Assembly: GCA_025934635.1 (NCBI GenBank)
Contig: JAICWX010000079.1
Span: 1 to 29,572, forward strand
Direction of reading: 5' to 3'
DNA from: Streptosporangiaceae bacterium
GTDB taxonomy: Bacteria > Actinomycetota > Actinomycetes > Streptosporangiales > Streptosporangiaceae
Length of the DNA stretch: 29,572 nt
This document shows positions 8,575 to 15,621 of this stretch, one piece after another; the first letter of the stretch is position 1, and every line of letters starts with the position of its first letter. A program made the translations under genes and the position numbers. Below the pieces are notes generated by a model, which was given only the letters and a program-made list of their open reading frames with translations, was not told where the DNA came from and searched no databases.

Positions 8575-8634
8575 TTCCTTGATCGCGAAGAGTTTTATAT
8601 CAAGAAACGTAGTGAAGTCTTCGTGATCAAGGAA
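8575..8634. terminator. 17-bp inverted repeat with AT-rich loop between convergent genes
   Basis: Arms 8575-8591 and 8618-8634 pair over 17 bp with only one G-T wobble (8585/8624), enclosing a 26-nt AT-rich loop. It lies between the 3' ends of the alcohol dehydrogenase (+) and the CoxG-like gene (-), as expected of a bidirectional terminator. The arms are not followed by a good T-run on either strand. A dispersed intergenic palindrome or a binding site is therefore equally possible. Confidence 0.5.
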
Positions 8635-8641
8635 AGGGTGT

Positions 8642-9466
8642 CTACTTCTTGGCGCCGCGGCGGAAGACGTGACGGAAGCGGCGGCCGAGCAGGGCCAGGG
8701 CGGCCAGCGCGGCGGCGACGGGGACGACCCGCTTCAGGATCGACGGGCCGACCATCCGGACCAGGTTGATGGAATCCGCGGCCGCTGCGGCTGGCGGGGC
8801 GGATGCGGTACTGGCCACGGGTGCCGTGACCGGGGGCGTGATGGTCCTCGTTCGGTCAGCCGCTGTGGCGGAAGGCTGGCCTGCGCTCGCGTCTGCCGCG
8901 GCACCATCGACGGCGGTGGCGGTGGGGGCGGGGGTGCTCCCGGTCCCGGCGGTCCCGGTGCCGGTAATCCCGGCGGCGGGCTCGGCGGGCGCGTCCGCGC
9001 TGGCGGCGCCGTCGCTGGAGATCAGCTGGCGCAGGTTCTGCGCGAACTGCTCGACCAGCTTGCCGCCGACCTCGACGATCACCCCGCGGCCGAACTGCGC
9101 CGGCCGCCCGGTGACGTTCATCGTCGTGTGCATGCTGACCCTGGTCGCCTCGCCGGAGGACTCGGGTTCCAACCAGGCCTGGACGGTCGCCGAGGCGGTG
9201 CCCGCGCCGCGGGTCTCCTTACCGGACGCCTCGAGCACGATGTTCTTGGCGTCGGGGTTGCGCTCGGTGAACTTGGCGGTGCCGCGGTAGGTCAGCGACA
9301 CCGGGCCGACCTTGACCTTGATCCGCCCGGTGACCACCTCGCCGTCGAACTCCTCGACGGTGGCGCCGGGCATGCACGGCGCGATCCGTTCCACGTCGAG
9401 CAGGACGTCCCAGGTCCGGTCCGGCGAAACGGGGACGGTAAAGGAGTGGTCCATCTCCATGGCCAT
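8642..9466 (-). CDS. CoxG-type SRPBCC protein with C-terminal membrane anchor
   Basis: A 274-aa protein. Residues 1 to about 150 form a CoxG/SRPBCC helix-grip domain, with typical segments FTVPVSPDRTWDVLLDVERIAPCMPGA (split here only by reading: residues about 8-35) and KVKVGPVSLTYRG. A roughly 90-residue Ala/Thr/Pro linker follows, then one hydrophobic helix (about 248-262) and a basic tail, giving tail anchoring in the membrane. CoxG proteins associate with molybdenum CO-dehydrogenase-type enzymes, but no coxSML genes are in the window, so the partner is unknown. The start at 9466 is backed by GGAGAG at 9476-9481 (spacing 9); a second Met lies two codons in. A good promoter lies just upstream at 9504-9533. 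Confidence 0.85.
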   Translation of the reverse strand: MAMEMDHSFTVPVSPDRTWDVLLDVERIAPCMPGATVEEFDGEVVTGRIKVKVGPVSLTYRGTAKFTERNPDAKNIVLEASGKETRGAGTASATVQAWLEPESSGEATRVSMHTTMNVTGRPAQFGRGVIVEVGGKLVEQFAQNLRQLISSDGAASADAPAEPAAGITGTGTAGTGSTPAPTATAVDGAAADASAGQPSATAADRTRTITPPVTAPVASTASAPPAAAAADSINLVRMVGPSILKRVVPVAAALAALALLGRRFRHVFRRGAKK

Positions 9467-9503
9467 GGTGCGTCACTCTCCGTGGCTCGATTTCAATCAG
9501 TGA

Positions 9504-9533
9504 ATTATGTCCGGTACCGGTCCGTGACAGCAA
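9504..9533 (-). promoter_or_regulatory. Promoter of CoxG-like gene: TTGCTG, 18 bp, CATAAT, with palindromic spacer
   Basis: Read on the minus strand, the -35 TTGCTG (9528-9533) and the -10 CATAAT (9504-9509, 5 of 6 consensus) are 18 bp apart. The spacer holds the perfect 10-bp palindrome CCGGTACCGG (9511-9520), placed where a bound protein would block or modulate RNA polymerase. The predicted leader is about 30 nt. Confidence 0.55.
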
Positions 9534-9569
9534 AACGCCGACGGCCGCCCGCTGTGTCGCCGTTCCTGC

Positions 9570-10298
9570 TCAGGCGGTGTCCAGCACCCGGAAGCCCTCA
9601 GCCATGACGCCGTCGGACAGCCCCGCCTGCTGGCCCATGAGGGTGAGCCGCGTCCTGATCCGCTCGGCTAGATCCGCCATGTGCCCGGTCTGGCTCTCGT
9701 GCGCGCGCAGCGCGGCCAGCTTGCGACCATAAGTCCCGGTCACGTCCACGTAGTGGTTGGGGTCCTGGCCGCCGGCGATCCAGACTTCGCGTACGGTCCA
9801 GGCGGCCAGCGACTCGCGCTCGCGGAGCTCGGGGAAGGCGAACGGGTTGCGGGCGTCCGGGTAGACGGCGTCCATTGTGGCCGCGCCCACCGCGCGGTGG
9901 TCGGGATGACCGATGCCGATCCTGACGTAGCTCCGCTCCGGGCTGGGGCACAGGACCCGGTCCGGGCGGACCTGCCTGATGACCCGGGCCAGGTCGCGGC
10001 GCAGGTCCAGGGTGGCCTCCACCCGGCCGTCGGGGTAGCCGAGGAACCGCACGTCGTGCACGCCGACGCACTTCGCCGCGGCGACCTGCTCGGCCCGCCG
10101 CCGGGCGGGCATCTCGGCCCGGGGGAAGTCCTCGTCGAAACCGCCGGCGTCGCCGTCGGTCACGATGCAGTAGACCACCTCCAGGCTGGCCTCGGTCCAG
10201 CGGGCGATGGTCCCGGCCGCCGAGAAGTCCAGGTCGTCCGGATGCGCCGCGATGGCGAGGACCCGGCTGATTTCCGTGTCGTCGAGCACGCCCGCCAT
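9570..10298 (-). CDS. PIG-L/LmbE family deacetylase
   Basis: A 242-aa zinc-dependent N-deacetylase of the LmbE/MshB/Mca superfamily. The metal motif AHPDD is at residues 18-22 and the second motif GHPDH at 130-134 (His131, His134). Substrate is unknown; relatives act on GlcNAc-inositol, mycothiol conjugates or glycopeptide sugars. The open frame extends to 10337, but that extension would translate the terminator palindrome (10306-10333). The Met at 10298 is therefore the likely start. No ribosome site is seen in the few bases between terminator and ATG. It lies upstream of and in the same direction as the CoxG-like gene, separated by 103 nt with a separate promoter. Confidence 0.85.
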   Translation of the reverse strand: MAGVLDDTEISRVLAIAAHPDDLDFSAAGTIARWTEASLEVVYCIVTDGDAGGFDEDFPRAEMPARRRAEQVAAAKCVGVHDVRFLGYPDGRVEATLDLRRDLARVIRQVRPDRVLCPSPERSYVRIGIGHPDHRAVGAATMDAVYPDARNPFAFPELRERESLAAWTVREVWIAGGQDPNHYVDVTGTYGRKLAALRAHESQTGHMADLAERIRTRLTLMGQQAGLSDGVMAEGFRVLDTA

Positions 10299-10301
10299 CT
10301 T

Positions 10302-10333
10302 AAAAGGGCGCTCCGGCCGCGGCCGGAGCGCCC
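10302..10333 (-). terminator. Intrinsic terminator of the APC permease gene
   Basis: A perfect 28-bp GC-rich palindrome (10306-10333; half-site GGGCGCTCCGGCCG) is followed on the minus strand by TTTT (10302-10305). This is a canonical factor-independent terminator, 30 nt after the permease stop. It ends only 3 nt before the downstream deacetylase ATG. Confidence 0.85.
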
Positions 10334-10363
10334 CCATCAGGTCAGCTCGGTTACTCGGCGCTG

Positions 10364-11920
10364 CTACTCATCCGGGACCAGGGTCGGCGTGGACCGGTTG
10401 AGCGTCTGTCCCTTGAAGAAGGCCGGCATGGCGAACCGGCAGTACAGGAACACGATCAGCCCGACCAGCGAGGTCAGGAAGACGACCACGAACACGCCGC
10501 CGACGTGCCAGTTGATGCCCGGGACCGTGAACATGGTGTAGCTGTTCTCGGTGGCCACGTCGTAGTCCTCCCACAGGCTCCAGCCGCCCAGGAAGTACAT
10601 GATGAGCCCGCCGAGCAGCGGGAGGATGCCCCGCAGCCACAGGTTCCTGGCGCTCTCGAACAGGGTCTTGCGGTAGTACCAGAAGGACGTGAAGCCGGTC
10701 AGCCCGTAGTACAGCGCGATGAAGACACCGCAGGACGTCACCGCGTCGGAGATGACGTTGCCGCCGGACATGTAGTTCATCGCCGCGTAGAGCACGATCG
10801 AGATGCCGCCCATGGTGATCGTCGACACCGTGGGGGTCAGGTACTTCGGGTGCATCTTGGCGAAGGCCTTGGGCAGGGCCTTGTAGGTCGCCATCGACAG
10901 CGTGGTCCGCGCGGTCGGCAGGATCGTGGTCTGGGTCGACGCGGCGGCCGAGGACAGCACCATCAGCAGCAGCAGGTGGCTGAACAGCGAGCCGACCCAG
11001 GCGCTGCCGAAGACCGCGGTGCCGAGCACCGAGATCACGTCGCTGGCGTGCGCCGGGTTCAGGATGCCGATGCCCTTGTCCCCGACGCCGGCGAACGACT
11101 GCGCCGCGAAGATGATGATCGCGTAACTGAACAGCAAGATGATGGTGGACAGCATGGCCGCGCGGCCGGGGGTCTTTTCCGGGTCCTTGGTCTCCTCGTT
11201 GATCGACAGCGCGGTGTCCCAGCCCCAGTAGATGAACACCATCAGGATCAGGCCGCTGGCGAACGCGTTGAAGCTGGACACGTCGAACGGGTTCAGCCAG
11301 GAGATGCTCGGGGTGAGCGATTCGGCCGGGTGATGCCCGGTGCCCACCCTGACCAAGGCGACGATGGAGAACACCAGCAGCATGCCGAGCTCGATGGTCA
11401 GCAGCGCCTTCTGGAAGTTGGCCGACACCTCGATGCCGCGGTAGCAGATGTAGGTCATGACCACGATCCACAGCACCCCGACCAGCAGCACCCAGCCGCT
11501 GGCCGGGTTCTCGCCGATGCCGTTCGCGTTGAACAACAGGAAGATGTACTGGCCGGCCACCTGGGCCAGGCTCGCCATGACCAGGACGTCGGCGGCCACA
11601 ATCCCCCAGCCGCCGGCCCAGCCCAGTCGCGGGTTGAACGCCCGGGTGGCCCAGGTGAACGTGGTGCCGCAGTCCGGGTCGGCCTTGTTCATCTCGTTGT
11701 AGCCGATCGAGCAGAGCAGCATCGGCACGAACGCCAGCACCGCGATGGCCGGGGCCTGCAGCCCGACCGCGGCGACGATGAAGGCCAGGGTGGCCGCCAG
11801 GCTGTAGGCGGGCGCGACCGACGCGGTGGCGATGACGGTACTCGAGATCAAGCCCAGCTTGCCCGTTGCCAGGCCTTTAGCCTGCGCCTGTTCGGTTGGG
11901 ACCCCTGAAGCGGTGGCCAT
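10364..11920 (-). CDS. APC-superfamily amino-acid permease
   Basis: A 518-aa integral membrane protein with about 12 hydrophobic segments and the APC N-terminal pattern: a short cytoplasmic tail, then SSTVIATASVAPAYSL (unwound TM1 region) and, after TM2, the GTTFTWATRAF segment. The conserved WGWDTALSINEET segment in the middle is typical of amino acid/polyamine/GABA-type transporters in actinobacteria. Substrate cannot be assigned. ATG 11920 is preferred over GTG 11926 because AGGAGG (11927-11932) stands 6 nt from it. A strong terminator follows. The gene diverges from a saccharopine-dehydrogenase-like gene, so amine or amino-acid metabolism is a plausible shared theme (inference). Confidence 0.92.
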   Translation of the reverse strand: MATASGVPTEQAQAKGLATGKLGLISSTVIATASVAPAYSLAATLAFIVAAVGLQAPAIAVLAFVPMLLCSIGYNEMNKADPDCGTTFTWATRAFNPRLGWAGGWGIVAADVLVMASLAQVAGQYIFLLFNANGIGENPASGWVLLVGVLWIVVMTYICYRGIEVSANFQKALLTIELGMLLVFSIVALVRVGTGHHPAESLTPSISWLNPFDVSSFNAFASGLILMVFIYWGWDTALSINEETKDPEKTPGRAAMLSTIILLFSYAIIIFAAQSFAGVGDKGIGILNPAHASDVISVLGTAVFGSAWVGSLFSHLLLLMVLSSAAASTQTTILPTARTTLSMATYKALPKAFAKMHPKYLTPTVSTITMGGISIVLYAAMNYMSGGNVISDAVTSCGVFIALYYGLTGFTSFWYYRKTLFESARNLWLRGILPLLGGLIMYFLGGWSLWEDYDVATENSYTMFTVPGINWHVGGVFVVVFLTSLVGLIVFLYCRFAMPAFFKGQTLNRSTPTLVPDE

Positions 11921-11926
11921 CCTCAC

Positions 11927-11932
11927 CCTCCT
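11927..11932 (-). promoter_or_regulatory. Ribosome binding site AGGAGG of the permease
   Basis: A perfect AGGAGG on the minus strand, 6 nt before ATG 11920. It decides against GTG 11926, which directly abuts it. Confidence 0.8.
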
Positions 11933-12040
11933 GTAGGTCAGCCGGTAACGCCGGTTGGGCCGCCTCCGCCGCTGGACAGGACGCCCGTGGCCAGAGGTCG
12001 GATCGCGCTGCGCCGGGCGACTGATTCCGCACTGCCAGTC

Positions 12041-12086
12041 CTACGGTTCTAGCATGAATTATGCTATGCAGCAACGATATCCGTAG
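12041..12086. promoter_or_regulatory. Divergent control region: permease promoter with nested inverted repeats
   Basis: This AT-rich stretch lies in the 227-bp gap between permease and oxidoreductase. On the minus strand, TTGCTG (12069-12074) and TAGAAC (12046-12051) are 17 bp apart, a possible permease promoter. Its spacer is almost filled by the palindrome AGCATGAATTATGCT (12051-12065, arms of 5). An outer inverted repeat, CTACGG (12041-12046) and CCGTAG (12081-12086), encloses both. The arrangement suits a repressor or activator site; the regulator is unknown. Confidence 0.4.
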
Positions 12087-12135
12087 TAACAGCTCGATAT
12101 CACAGCCGGTCTCGTCAGCGTGACGACCAAAGGTC

Positions 12136-12141
12136 TAGGAT
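12136..12141 (+). promoter_or_regulatory. -10 box TAGGAT before the saccharopine-dehydrogenase-like gene
   Basis: TAGGAT ends 6 nt before ATG 12148, so transcription would start at the initiator codon. There is no Shine-Dalgarno sequence, consistent with a leaderless mRNA. No convincing -35 is seen. Confidence 0.5.
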
Positions 12142-12147
12142 CGCCCC

Positions 12148-13353
12148 ATGCGTATACTTCTCGTCGGAGCGGGTGGCGTCGGCACGGCATTTGCCCGGAT
12201 CGCCGCCCGCAGGCCGTTCGCCGAGCTGATCATCGCCGACTACGACCTGGGCCGGGCCCGGCGCGCGGCGGCGGCCCGCGACGGCTACCAGGCCGTGCGG
12301 CTGGACGCGCGCGACGAGCAGGCCACCGCCGCGCTGCTCACCGGACACCGTTGCGATGTGCTCATGAACGCCACGGATCCGCGCTTCGTGATGCCGCTAT
12401 TCCGCGCCGCGCTCGCCGCGGGCACCCATTACCTGGACATGGCGATGTCGCTGTCCCGCCCCCATCCCGATGAGCCGTACCGCCAGGCCGGCGTCAAGCT
12501 CGGCGACGAGCAGTTCGCGCTGGCGCCGCAGTGGGAGCAGGCGGGGAAGCTGGCGCTGGCCGGGATGGGCGTGGAGCCGGGCCTGTCCGACGTGTTCGCC
12601 CGGTACGCCGCCGATGAGCTGTTCGGCGAGATCGCCGAGCTCGGCGTCAGGGACGGGGCGAACCTCGAGGTGGCCGGGTACGACTTCGCCCCTACCTTCT
12701 CTATCTGGACCACGATCGAGGAGTGCCTGAACCCGCCGGTGGTCTGGGAGCGCGGCCGGGGCTGGTTCACCACCGAGCCGTTCAGCGAGCCGGAGACCTT
12801 TACCTTCCCGGCCGGCATCGGCCCGGTCGAGTGCGTGAACGTGGAGCACGAGGAAGTGCTGCTGATGCCGCGGTGGATCGACGCCCGGCGGGTCACCTTC
12901 AAGTACGGGCTCGGCGAGGAGTTCATCGGCGTGCTGCGGACCCTGCACAAGCTCGGCCTCGATTCCGCCGAGCCGGTGCGGGTCGGGGCCGCGAGCGTGT
13001 CACCGCGGGACGTGGTGGCGGCGTGCCTGCCGGATCCGGCTTCCCTGGGTGACCAGATGAGCGGCCTGACCTGTGCGGGGACCTGGGTGACGGGAACGTC
13101 GAAGGACGGCGCGCCCCGGGAGGTGTACCTCTACCACGTGGTGGACAACGCCTGGTCGATGGCCGAGTACGGGTCCCAGGCGGTGGTCTGGCAGACGGCG
13201 GTGAACCCGGTGGTCGCACTGGAGCTGATCGACTCGGGTGCCTGGTCCGGGGCAGGCGTGCTCGGCCCGGAGGCGCTGCCGCCCCGGCCGTTCCTCGACC
13301 TGCTGACCGAGTACGGCTCGCCGTGGGCATGCGAGGAACGCACGCCGAGCTGA
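12148..13353 (+). CDS. Saccharopine dehydrogenase-like NAD(P)-dependent oxidoreductase
   Basis: A 401-aa protein opening with a Rossmann fold (LLVGAGGVGTAFARIAA, residues 4-20) followed by the acidic end of the second strand (IIADYD). It then has the NATDPRFVMPLFRAAL and GMGVEPGLSDVFARYAAD segments of the saccharopine dehydrogenase family. True saccharopine dehydrogenases act in lysine metabolism; related proteins act on carboxynorspermidine and other imino-acid or polyamine compounds, and this one cannot be placed more precisely. The divergent APC permease could import its substrate or export its product (inference). The gene converges on the XRE regulator gene with 16 bp between stops and no obvious terminator. 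Confidence 0.85.
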   Translation: MRILLVGAGGVGTAFARIAARRPFAELIIADYDLGRARRAAAARDGYQAVRLDARDEQATAALLTGHRCDVLMNATDPRFVMPLFRAALAAGTHYLDMAMSLSRPHPDEPYRQAGVKLGDEQFALAPQWEQAGKLALAGMGVEPGLSDVFARYAADELFGEIAELGVRDGANLEVAGYDFAPTFSIWTTIEECLNPPVVWERGRGWFTTEPFSEPETFTFPAGIGPVECVNVEHEEVLLMPRWIDARRVTFKYGLGEEFIGVLRTLHKLGLDSAEPVRVGAASVSPRDVVAACLPDPASLGDQMSGLTCAGTWVTGTSKDGAPREVYLYHVVDNAWSMAEYGSQAVVWQTAVNPVVALELIDSGAWSGAGVLGPEALPPRPFLDLLTEYGSPWACEERTPS

Positions 13354-13369
13354 CTAACAGCGGTGAGGG

Positions 13370-14272
13370 TCAGATCTCGGAGAGGATCTGCCGGAGCAGC
13401 TTGGTGGTGTTGGCTACCGGCTCGGCCTGCAGGCAGAGCTGCTCCATGACCTCGAGGTAGCTGTCCACCTCGACCGGCTTGTCCAGGTAGAGGGCGCTGG
13501 TCAGCTGCTCGATGTAGACGACGTCGGCCAGGTCGGGCTCGGCGAACCGCAAGATGGTGAACGGGCCGCCCATGGCCGAATGCGCGCCCGCGCTGAACGG
13601 CATGACCTGCAGCGTCACGGCCGGGTGGCCGGCCACCTCGATGAGGTGCCGGAGCTGCTCGCGGACGATCTCCCGGCTGCCGACGGGGCGGCGCAGCGCG
13701 GCCTCGTCGATGACCACCCACAGCTGCGGCGCGTCCGGCCGGCGAAGGATCTCCTGCCGGGACGCCCGCAGTTCGCTGCGCCGCGCGATCTCCTCTTCCG
13801 AGGTCGCCGAACCCTGGCCGATCAGCGCGCGGGCGTAGGCCTCGGTCTGCAGCAGGCCGGGCACGAACTGGATCTGGTAAGTCCTGATGACCGAAGCCGC
13901 CGCCTCCAGGCCCACGAAGGGCTCGAGCCAGGAAGCGAGGATGTCCGAGTAGGCGTGCCACCAGCCGGGGGTGTTGGCCTCGCGGGCCAGGTTGAGCAGC
14001 GCGGCGCGCTCCTCGTTGTCGGTCACGCCGTAGAGGGTCAGGAGGTCGGCCACATCGCGCTCCTTGAAGCCAACCCGCCCGTGCTCCATCCGGCTGATCT
14101 TGGAATGCGAGCCGCGGATGGCCTCGGCGGCCTGCTCGGCGGTGATCCCGCGCGATTCGCGCAGCCGGTGGAGCTGGCTGCCGAGCACCAGGCGCTGGAC
14201 GGTCGGGCCGCCCGAGCGCGTGCCGAAAATGCTGGGGGGAACATCCCAGGCCGAGTCTTCCGACGAGACCAT
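13370..14272 (-). CDS. XRE-family helix-turn-helix regulator with DUF5753 domain
   Basis: A 300-aa DNA-binding regulator. The N-terminal HTH (about residues 28-85) reads LGSQLHRLRESRGITAEQAA and continues with HSKISRMEHGR. Residues from about 110 form the DUF5753 domain, with the typical QFVPGLLQTEAYARAL segment. The start at 14272 is supported by AGGAG (14278-14282) with a 5-nt spacer; longer frames up to 14371 lack a site. Such regulators occur in large numbers in Streptomyces-like genomes beside DUF397 proteins (BldB/WhiJ-like systems) and influence development or antibiotic production. Here the DUF397 gene lies upstream on the same strand, 194 bp away, rather than directly downstream. Confidence 0.9.
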   Translation of the reverse strand: MVSSEDSAWDVPPSIFGTRSGGPTVQRLVLGSQLHRLRESRGITAEQAAEAIRGSHSKISRMEHGRVGFKERDVADLLTLYGVTDNEERAALLNLAREANTPGWWHAYSDILASWLEPFVGLEAAASVIRTYQIQFVPGLLQTEAYARALIGQGSATSEEEIARRSELRASRQEILRRPDAPQLWVVIDEAALRRPVGSREIVREQLRHLIEVAGHPAVTLQVMPFSAGAHSAMGGPFTILRFAEPDLADVVYIEQLTSALYLDKPVEVDSYLEVMEQLCLQAEPVANTTKLLRQILSEI

Positions 14273-14466
14273 CGGCACTCCTCGCATCGTCGCACCCAAA
14301 GATCCTGGCGGGGTGTGGACCAGTCTCCCATGCAGTCTCACGCTTACGGAAGAGGACACATGACAATTCAACAGATGTCTTGATCTCTCCGGGTTTCCGT
14401 AGACCGTGAGGTACCAGTTTGCCAGGTTAGTACTGCCGAGTCGAGGGGTGACGCCTGACGGCGTTG

Positions 14467-14727
14467 TTACTGGCGGGTAAGATGGTTCGCCCCGCCGAGC
14501 AGGTGGTCAAACTCCCCATCCTTGGCTCCCGCCAGGAACGCGGTGATCTCCGCCTGAGTGTAGAGCAGGACGGGGCCGGTCGGGTATCGCGAGTTGCGCA
14601 TCGCGATCTCGCCGCTGGGCAACGCGGCCAGTTCTACGCACTCCCCGTTCGGGTTGCTGTGCCAGCTCTTCTGCCAGCAGACCTCGCCGAGCTCGGTGGC
14701 CAGCATACCGTTGTACGTAATGACCAT
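14467..14727 (-). CDS. DUF397 domain protein
   Basis: An 86-aa protein with the DUF397 signature: WQKSWHSNPNGECVELA, then a short strand and MRNSRYPTGPVLLYTQAEITAFLAGAKDGEF (residues about 42-72). These small proteins partner the XRE/DUF5753 regulators and may act as antagonists or toxin-antitoxin-like partners; the mechanism is not settled. Start ATG 14727 has AAAGGGG (14734-14740) 6 nt upstream. The longer frame to 14811 has no such support. It shares a 245-bp AT-rich divergent region with the ATPase gene at 14973. Confidence 0.88.
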   Translation of the reverse strand: MVITYNGMLATELGEVCWQKSWHSNPNGECVELAALPSGEIAMRNSRYPTGPVLLYTQAEITAFLAGAKDGEFDHLLGGANHLTRQ

Positions 14728-14811
14728 ATTTATCCCCTTTCGACAGGGTGACGCACGCCAGGCAGCCCTGGTTTCACCGGTTGTAATTCTCGGTTGACAA
14801 CTGGTGAGCAA

Positions 14812-14925
14812 GTTGCCTGATGAGTCCCGCTTGTCTGCCGGCCCCCTGTGTGCCTATCCGGAGAGCTGTGCACAAAGCGAATGAACGTGCATCTGGTCTT
14901 GCATTTGCACAATATATCAGGCAAC
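14812..14925. promoter_or_regulatory. Inverted repeats in the DUF397/ATPase divergent region
   Basis: A perfect 10-bp inverted repeat is formed by GTTGCCTGAT (14812-14821) and ATCAGGCAAC (14916-14925). Between its arms lie the palindrome GTGCAC (14868-14873) and another inverted pair, GTGCA (14887-14891) and TGCAC (14906-14910). AATATAT (14911-14917) marks the AT-rich core, where a -10 box on either strand could lie. These look like operator sites for divergent transcription; the DUF5753 regulator is one candidate binder (inference). Confidence 0.4.
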
Positions 14926-14972
14926 ATGTGTTTTAAGCACGCAGTTAACCACCGTGATGGGCAAGGGTTTTC

Positions 14973-15554
14973 GTGCCCGCTGACATGCAGGAAGCTGTTG
15001 CGTTGGCGCATCTCAGTGTCGCTATGGGTAGCGGGGATGACGACGAGGACGTCAGCATCCCCTGGCCGGCCGTGGCTGACGGCATGCCACGGCTGCTGCC
15101 GGTTCCTTCGGCATGGTGGGAAACCCCGGCCGTCACTACCCGCGCGCTAAGCGCCCGGCCAGAGGAAGCCAGGACCGCCCGCCGCTTCGTCCGCGAGATG
15201 CTGACCTGCTGGGGCCTGGAAGCACTGTCCGACGACGCCGAGATGATCGTCGACGAGCTGGTCGTCAATGCGGTCTTGCACGGAACGCGGGCCGGCCTGA
15301 GCCGCAGCGGCTCCGGTGTTCAGGGTTCCGGGCTGACCGTGCTGCGGCTGTGCATGCTCAGGCGGGCCGGGGAAGTCATGCTGGCCGTGGTCGATCCAGG
15401 CAACGAGACGCCGGTGCCCCGTCAGCCCGACTGGGGCGGCGAGAGCGGGCGCGGCCTGCAGATCGTCGGCGCGCTGAGCCACGTGTGGGGCTGGAGTCCT
15501 ATCGCCGGGCACGGCAAGGCGGTCTGGGCTGTGCTGCGCGAGACGGCCACCTGA
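14973..15554 (+). CDS. RsbW-like ATP-binding (HATPase_c) regulatory protein
   Basis: A 193-aa protein with a GHKL ATPase fold: the N box DELVVNAVLHG (Glu95, Asn99), the G1 motif VDPG (141-143) and the G2 motif SGRGLQIVG (158-166). There is no histidine-phosphotransfer domain, so it resembles the anti-sigma-factor kinase (RsbW/SpoIIAB) group abundant in actinomycetes. The target is unknown; no sigma factor or anti-anti-sigma gene adjoins it. Start GTG 14973 follows AAGGG (spacing 5); ATG 14985 is an alternative without a ribosome site. It converges with the conservon (67 bp between stops) and diverges from the DUF397 gene, and this arrangement is the only hint of a shared circuit. Confidence 0.82.
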   Translation: MPADMQEAVALAHLSVAMGSGDDDEDVSIPWPAVADGMPRLLPVPSAWWETPAVTTRALSARPEEARTARRFVREMLTCWGLEALSDDAEMIVDELVVNAVLHGTRAGLSRSGSGVQGSGLTVLRLCMLRRAGEVMLAVVDPGNETPVPRQPDWGGESGRGLQIVGALSHVWGWSPIAGHGKAVWAVLRETAT

Positions 15555-15621
15555 CCGCCGTACGACGGCCGGCCCTGATCCGGCGGCTGGTGCCGGTGGT
15601 GCCGCTGTCCGGCTGCCGCCG

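Noticed and set aside
7617..8582. Plus-strand frame ending in a histidine run near 8520
   Set aside because: Shadow frame of the alcohol dehydrogenase that runs on into the CAT-rich repeat; the histidine run is only the translation of that repeat.
10299..10337. Longer N-terminus of the PIG-L deacetylase starting at 10337
   Set aside because: It would translate the terminator palindrome, giving a basic/proline extension unlike the family.
13351..13375. CTGAC/GTCAG inverted repeat between the convergent oxidoreductase and XRE genes
   Set aside because: Five-base arms, overlapping coding ends, no T-run; probably chance.
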